In this document: piece after piece, positions 49,301-58,300 of the stretch
Numbering within the stretch: the first letter of the stretch is position 1
How the letters are laid out: each line of letters starts with the position of its first letter
Source of the DNA: Epiperipatus broadwayi
Lineage: Eukaryota; Onychophora; Udeonychophora; Euonychophora; Peripatidae
Assembly: GCA_028023455.1 (NCBI GenBank)
Contig: JAQFVV010000043.1
Coordinates: 2,417,483-2,481,482, forward strand
DNA length: 64,000 nt
Reading direction: 5' to 3'
Notes under the pieces: generated by a model
Databases searched by the model: none
The model's input: the letters and a program-made list of their open reading frames with translations, nothing else
Told to the model about the DNA's origin: nothing
Translations under genes and position numbers: made by a program

Positions 49301-52300
49301 AACTGAAATTTATTTTGCTAGAATTCTTTTAAAAAATTTTAAGCAGGTGCAAAAACACTATATAAACATAAGAGTCCTCCTTGGTGATATTTTCATCTTA
49401 ATAAAGTGAGGATTTATGTACACCTGTGATTTCTGAAAGCTTATCTAATAGTCACCTAAATTAGGCTGATTTAAAATATCCCATATTAGAAGATAAATTA
49501 CAGAAAAAAATATTTTCTAGGTATAATTTATTTAAACTGTAAATAATAATTAACTTGGACTATATATGACTAACAGTAACTGATGTTCCAATGAGGTACT
49601 TAATGTAAACTCTCAAGACAGATACCACCTGTCTCTTAGCATTTATTCCTATAAATGCTTAGTTTATTTATGTAATTTTATATAATCAATAGATCAAATT
49701 CACTCCCTTATTTAAAATTATGTAAATAAACTAGAGGCAGGTGATATCATCTGTCTTTTAAGTTTATTTACATTATGTAACTCATTGGAAGTTTCAGTTA
49801 CTTCCTGTTCAATTTGTTTGAACTGAAAATACACATAGTGCTGACAAAGCTATCTTTTGTTTCTCTTTTTTAATAATGTGTGGATAGGTGATTCCTTTGA
49901 AATAAATATCATTAAGAGATGCATTTTTAATCTTGATTTTGATAATAGTATAAAATAGCTTATTTTTTCAAGTAAAACAAAAATGAAATTGTAATAATAT
50001 ATGGTATTTGTTGATTAGACACCCACGCCGCTTGATGGCGTATTTTCGCGGCCATGTGTTGTTAAATGTATACAACAGTTCTGTTGTACTACACATCGCA
50101 GTAAATTATTTATGCGAATTCGCACGCTTCACAGTTTTTTACGGTGTCGTGTGAAGATGTGTGTCTTTATTAAAACTATTGAATAAATTTATTTAATAAA
50201 AATATTAAAAATCAAAAAAGGTTAAATAAATGAAATATTGCCTTATTATTATTGTTAATTTCTTTTAAAAGTAAATTAACATTAGCGAAGATAATGAAAT
50301 AAAATTTTACAGTATTCCCACAGCTATCGTTTATGATTCCAACTAATTCTGATTTATAATGTTTAAGGGCTTAGCCTAACTGATGAAGACTGCATTTTCA
50401 TAATTTATACTTTTGAAGTTGGCAATTAAATAATATTTAATATCTTAGTGAGCTTAGATGGTGCTACAGTGCTATTATTTATATAAATGTCAGTTTTTTA
50501 ATATAATAATTTATTAAAACAGGCAAAACTCTCCATACAGTAGTGCCACTCAGTGCAAGCCAGAATAATCAATGGATGCCAGTAGGCTTGTGCATAAAAT
50601 CCCTATCTAGTGATTACTCATCCAATATCCCCAGATTAGTTTCTGGCTTGTGACCTTCATCAGTGAGGAACTTTGGATCTGAGAGCACCGCATCTAGATC
50701 TTAGGATTTAATGCAACCCTCCAGCAGCCACAGCCACCTTTTATCTCTACTTAACTACTCTCGTTTGCACTGAGTGGCACTATTGTATGGAGAGTTTTGC
50801 CTGTTTTAATAACAGTTACGAACAAGCATAAGAAATAGTGATCATTTGATGTTTAGTGCTTTAACACCAATCCTGCCTAATATAATAATTTATAAAATTA
50901 AGCATATTTATTTAAGATAAATTAAAAAATTCTGTATGTTTAATATCTAAAAGAATAGATATTAAAATGATACTAACTAGTAGATTTCAGTAATGGTTTA
51001 AATACATGAACAGCCGATATTTTAAAAATACTGTATTCAACAATAAAGTGAAGCGAATCTTCGACAATTTTTCTAAATTTATGCAAATTTGTGGCAGGGT
51101 CTTAGAAGCTCAAGTCAATGGTGAAGAAATAACTATTAATTAAAATCATTTCGTTAATGAGAGGTCCCTAGTGACGATTTTTTCAGACGCTCTTTGCTAA
51201 GGTTTACAGCCTTGTTAAAACTATTACTGAAATAATAGTGAGTGTTTAATAAAATTTATAATTACAACTTTAAAATGTGATATATAAATATAATAAAAGT
51301 AAAGTATCATACATAAGTAAAATACTATAAACGCAAAGATTGGAGAAAAGAATTATTGTAATACATTTCTAATATAACTCAGAAATCATTCAGACCCATG
51401 CGAATAAAAATATTTTATGTAAATAGAAATATTTTAGAGCCTAGGGCACCAGTAGTCATTGCAAATATATGAACCTTCAAAGTAATCGCCATCCAACTTT
51501 CCAAGATCGTAATAATGATATAGAACATGTCAAATAATTTGTACAAGAATCTCTATCAATTAAAAATATTCATATTATATAATTTAATAAACAATTAATA
51601 CCTGCCAACAACAAACACAGCGGCAGCTGGGTATATAGTTTGGTTAAAATCTACTGCATCCATTTGAGTCTCAGACAAAGTGGCCTTAATGGAGGTAACA
51701 TATCTATAAAAGCATATTAAAAATGTACATTATGAAAAGAATAACACATTACTTATTACTAAATCAACGATCGTAATTTTTTTTGAGATAATATCAAAAA
51801 ACAAAAATTCAACATTTGTGTGTCCATTACTGTGATTAACATTTAAAATAATTTTAATTTTTTTCATTGGACCATTTTTCCAAACAGTAAAAAGCTAAAA
51901 TGAAGTTATATATAGAGTTCGCACATAAGCTCTTAACAAACTTTGCAGAATATCCCCAACCCCAGACCGGTTTCTGCTACTGGCTTCCTCAGTGAGGTAC
52001 TAGGATATTATGCTAGAGTATTCTCGCAACTCACTGAGGAACCAAATAACAGAAACTGTTCTGGGGTTGGGGATATTCTGCAAAGCTTGTTAAGAGCTTA
52101 TTTGCGAGCTCTATATATAACATTTGTAATACAAGCTTGTTAAATTAGGTCACGTGACACGACTTGATTTCCTTGTAACTAAAATTAAGTAAATGTTATA
52201 CCAGTCTTTGATTTATTTTTGAAAGCCTTTATCACGAGTTGTTGAATAGTGAACTTGTTTACAGTAGTTTTATTCTGGCACATCCTAAATGGAGATAGTT

Positions 52301-55300
52301 TCTCAACATTGTTGTTAATATTCTTTCAAAAAACTTATTAGGAATAAGTAGTGACGATATTGTGAGATAACGTTTTGTATCATTGTTGAGTTTAGTTTTA
52401 AGATTATAGCTGCTGTAGTTTTGCTGCCATGGCAAATTTTTTGGAATAGTTTTTATATGAATGACGATATTTAAGAACTCTGTAAATATGTTATTTTAGA
52501 AACTCTGCCAAGTATGTTATTAGTTTCTGGAGTCTTTTCTGATTTAAAACAGTCAAAGGTAAATTTAAGATCATCTATATCTCCTGATTTTACGTTAGTT
52601 GAAGTAGAGAAACTTACAGTTCTGCTCTAAAGAAGCCTTTTTTGATTCTGTTAATCAGGGATTTACAAGGTTTATTAGTAGTGATAATGCATAGGAAAGA
52701 GCAGATCTTTCAACAAGATTTTGTAAAGTTTTGTTTTTCTAAGTCTTTTTCATCAATATATTTTATAAGTATATCAACAATATCCAGATCTTTGGAAGAA
52801 TAAATAGCAATTATAAAGGACATTGCTCGCTTTGTTCCAACCTGGAATAAATTCCATATTTACAAAAGATGAACTTTTTAGAAGCTCTTGTGAGTTCGTT
52901 AAATCTATCATAGTAATAGGGATTTGGTAGATTTTTATTACTATTTCTTTTAAGATATCTGACATACTGATTACAGTTAGTTTTTCTTAAAATTCCATTT
53001 TGGTACCGAATGACTTTCAATTATGGGGATATTCATTTTAAGAATAATAAAATTTGTTTCATTTTGGCTATGGGAGAAATGATCCAATATTAGTTGAGTA
53101 GCAGGCAATAATAAACCATGTTTTTTTCTTTCAAACAAAACCTAAATCAGAAGTTATTTACTTTGGTATATTATTTGAAATATGTTTAGCATGCATTGGG
53201 TCAACAATTAATAAGAAGCTGGGGATTCTAAAAAAATGCACAACTATTAAAGAAATAATGAATCTTTTGCTATCCCATTATTTTAACTTAATGTTGTATT
53301 GTTTTTCATAGAGGATCTCAGTTTTTGAGTTTGGTATATAGTATCTTCAATGTTTACTTAAATAATTTTATTATATTTTCTGTTTGATAAGATAATCTTT
53401 GCACAATGTATATCTAATGCTTAAAGTGTTTTGTTATTACAGCACTATTCTAGAATCCTTATTCCTGAAGGATTATCACCAAAATAGCGTCAATGTTTGC
53501 ATTTACGAATTTTTTATATGATTTTGGATAATAAAGAAATCATCATAAAAATAAAATCTGAATTCCAAGTGGAGATTTTACTTAGAGTATGAATAACAGG
53601 AAAGCAATTATCTATACATAAATATTCAATTTTTTGATTAAATATTAATATATCTATATTTTGTAATAGATTTTTTTTTTTTCATTTCTATAAGAAAGTA
53701 TAAGATTGTTTTTGCCCATTTTCTTTCATTTGACAAAAACTTTAAAAAAAAATTTTTTTTTTTATTAATCTTCTCTAGCAATGTTATTTTATTAAATTTT
53801 CACATCACATATATAAATTTTCCACAATCTTATTTGAAAATTTAAAACAATATTTTAGTTAAGTATACAGTATGTATGGTAAATTTCTTTACTTAATGAT
53901 AAGCTGAATAACAATCTACAACAGCTATAACCAAGTGATCAGCATTGGTAGAGTATAATATTGGTTTCCATGTCTTAGAAATTATTCTAGTATTTTAGAA
54001 CTATATCGTAAACATTAATGAGGACGTTAACAAAATTTTTTAATTATTAATAACGTTGAATAAAAATTTGTATGGCAAATGTACAGAAATAAAATAAAAG
54101 AGTAAAATATAAATTTGTATTCAAAAGATTGCGTTATTTAACAACGTACAATTATGATTAATAATTGTTTTCATATACTTTATTCAACGCAAACATACTG
54201 TTTCGACAATTTTAATTTCTTACAATTTCAATTGACCAGCAGCCTTTATCACAGCCAGCAAATATTTAAATCCATATGACTACATATCTATATAATTATA
54301 TTAATCTTAAATTTATATTTTATTGTTATACTTGATATCTCTAATATGTTATTTTGTCTTTATATACATTTTGATGTATAACATAGAGTAATTTTATATT
54401 TATTTTAATATATATATTTCTCATTTTTTTTCTCTCTCTGTTTTAAATTACTGATCTATTAGCTACTTTAAAATTCATATTGAAGTGATGTATTATGGCT
54501 TCTCCTTAAACTAAGTCAAGAATATCTCAGCAATTATGCCCAGATAAACCTGTTAGCACTTTATTTTCCATTCCCCACTCTAAATTTTCCCATAATCTGC
54601 TCTATCCCATTTCCACAACATAATCTTTGTCAACTCTATAACCTTTATATCTAAATCCCCCTTATCTTTTCCCAAACCCAGCATAAAAACCAATAATTCA
54701 CTTTCTGTATAATCACTTTTTTCATATTTATTCTTCCATAACTTCATTATATGTACCATCTGTTTTCAAGCATTTACATTCAATTAACAAATGCTTAATA
54801 TTTTCTATTCATTCATTACATAATTTACAAAATAAATCACCCAAATTTTTCCATTTACATGTATATTCTCTTATAGCTAAAGATCCTGTTCGAACCTTAA
54901 ACAAATTAACTACTTTCCTTACTATTATCATATATTAACTCACACCTAATATTCTGTTTATTTCTATATATATTTAAACTCTTTTTACTCTCCATACTAT
55001 TTCTCCATCTCTCTAACTCCCTATTCTTTATTAATAAATCTATTCTTTTATCCCATTCCTTACTACTATAATACTCAACAATCCTCTTAACACAATCATC
55101 CCATCTTTTGTACAAATATACCGATATAAATTCTTTATCCAAATCTTTTGCATACCGCATTACCTTTCTCACCCATCTTGTTACCTGCCCTTTACTCATA
55201 ACCCAATTAAATACTATTTTGGCTATTCTTTTATTATCCATAAACTGCAATCTACCAAACATTTTCATTTTACTGTATTTCTATTCTATTACTCCCTCTA

Positions 55301-58300
55301 TTTTTATTTTTTGTAACTAATATTTTCTTTTATTTATTTATTTTTTTTATTTATATTATTATTACTCTTTATTTTATTATATTAATAGTTTTTATAATCA
55401 TAAAAAAAAAAGAAATATGTTTTAAGTGCATATATTTTACATTAAATTAATTGTTACATGTGTCACATATAAATATGCATATAAAGATTTTAAGACAAAA
55501 ATAATAATTATTAAATAAAACAATAAAATATAACTAACATTAATATAACTATAAAGTTATATGTAATATTTGTACAATTGTAATTAAAATAGGAATTGTC
55601 TCTTTTAGATATAATTATAGTATATTATTTCTATGTAGTCAAATGTTTTTAAATATTTTGCAGATCTAATGAAAACGACTGCACAGTCAAAACTGTAAGA
55701 AAAGAAAATGTTTGTATTGAATAAAATATAAATGAAAGAAGTTATTAATCATATTCGTTAATATAAACAATGCATAGAAGATAAAGAATAACGTGCAATT
55801 AACAAGATTACTATGTTAAACATTATGACTTTAACTTTTAAAGGGTTTTATATATACTTTTTGTCATGAAAAACAATTTGGAAAAATATGCATTAACTTA
55901 AAATAAAAAAATCTAACCCATTTCATTAATCAAGTTTAATTTATTATGTACTCCTTAAATGATTTAAAATACATAACATTATTAATATTTTAATATAATT
56001 ATATAATTTTATCATATAATACTTATTGAATTGTCAAGCGTTGATGAGCTGCCTTACAAGCAGTTGTCCTGGGTTAGCAGGTTCGCCGCCCCCCCCCCCC
56101 GCCGATGATATGACACATGGGGAAAAAAATACTTACTGAATTGATAAAATTTTTATTGGAAAATAAATCTTATCAATTTTAAAAAACCTTAAGTTTCTGT
56201 TTATATACTATAAATTTAGTAATATATTCTGAAACATGGACAATGAATATAAAAAATGCGAACAGATTGAAAGCCTTTGAGATGTGATCATGGAGAAAAA
56301 TAGAAAAAATTAATTGAATGAATAAAATGACAAAGAAGTTTTGGAAAGAATAAATGAGAAACGAAGATTGACAGAGGAAATTAGAGATAGAAAGAGAAAT
56401 TAAATTGGGCATACATTAAAAACTCTTACCGGCAGGCGAGCACATGGAAATTTATATTTAAGAAATAGCGCATTATCGGAGATTGACTTCCGTTTAAATA
56501 ATTTCAAAGTTTTCAGTGCTTTATAATAATAGATTTATATTTATAAGTTGTGTATGTCTAATCGTCAGTGGTTAAAAATGAGACACTGTCTTTCTCCTGC
56601 GATGGCTTAAATAGATATGTACAATTGAATATTTGATTATAACATCAGGCACACAATAGATTCAAACCCTGATTTAAGCATGGTCTGTAAGAGTTGGTAT
56701 ATATAGAATGTACACTCTAAACTTGTGATTCACTTAAGTTTTTTAAACTCTTACGGGCGGGCGAGTGCATGAAAATTTATATTTAAGAAATAGCGCATTA
56801 TATGTGATTGACTTCCGTTTGAATAATTGCATACATTAAAAACAAAATGTTTTGGAGGGTATGGAAACAAAAAAGAAAGAATGGAAAAGAATGACCTTGT
56901 TGGATGATATAAGAGGTGGGAAGAGATATGTAGAATTGAAGATCTGGGCAATGAAGAGAATGAACTGGAAAAATAGATGATCTTGTGATGTGACTGTTCT
57001 CTGGACTTGTTCATAGGACAGAATACTATTGATGACGATATATGTAGATAATAGATTTTTGACTGGTCTTCCATAAGACGAATTTTTAATAGTTTGTACA
57101 AAACAGATTAGGTTGTTGCGAATCTCTAAAAGACTGATCCCACCAATAGAAAAGAATTCTCAGATGCGACAAAAACTATTCATCTTCTTCACTAAGGTGT
57201 TCATAAAAATTGCCACATTGATTTCTAAAATATAGGTAGATCTGACTATAATTTAATTGTTTCTACCATCTGAAAGAAGTAATATTTTCAATTTGATTTT
57301 GATTATGCACATTAAAAAAATGAATAAATATAGTACAACAAATAAATTAGAATATATAATTTTCATATTTGGAAATAAAATAAAATAAAAAGCTAAAAAA
57401 AAAACACAGCTCTGTAAATAACTAAAAAAAAAAAGCTTAGTTGTCATGAGTTCCCATGTTTTATTTTTTTCTGTCTTCATCCAATGGTTGTGTGTGTGAA
57501 GTTTGATGATTATCATGCAAAAATAAAATAACCGTAATGTGGCTTTCATGTTACTATGCAGTTATCCTGAACTCTAATTTAGTAATGCCTTGTAGTCAAT
57601 GAGGTAGAGGCTACTGGAATTTAGAGCATTCCAATTTTCATCTCAATCTCCAATTCATTAAGAGAGCATACATTACCAAACTTATTGCACTTTCAAATGC
57701 TCTTGGTAATAGATTAATACAATCTAGAACAAATATTCCAATATGACATCTATTCAGATTGCATCAAATCCTCGAAAATGATTACAGATTCCTTTATGTG
57801 ATAACTGTTGCCGAACATTCAACTCTCATATGAACACCCAAGTTGAGATTTGGAAGCAAAATTCTACTATCATATCTTTCTAAAACATACAAATATTCAA
57901 ACAACTAGTGATAAGATTTAAGCATTTTTTAAATTCTAGAATATATTGTAGCATTGAACTCTAGCACATTGCTACGTCTTTGGTTATTATTACTTCTTTA
58001 AATCTTGTTTACTCTTATATCTTTTCCAGCTCACAAGTGATTTATTAATAATTCTGATGATTTACATTAATGGCTCATACTTGCTAATATGCATGTCCTT
58101 TCTTGAAGAGAAAACCTTACTTCATTCTTTATATTTGTAAATAATTTTATTTTTTGTAAAAAAAAAAAGAGAGAGAGAACAAAATACATTTCATAAAATT
58201 TAATAAAAAAATAATGCAAATTCTAAAGACAAAATTATTTACAAACCTGTTAAGCGTTTCCTGTGCTGATTTTATAATCTCAACACAGCCAAATTGAATA

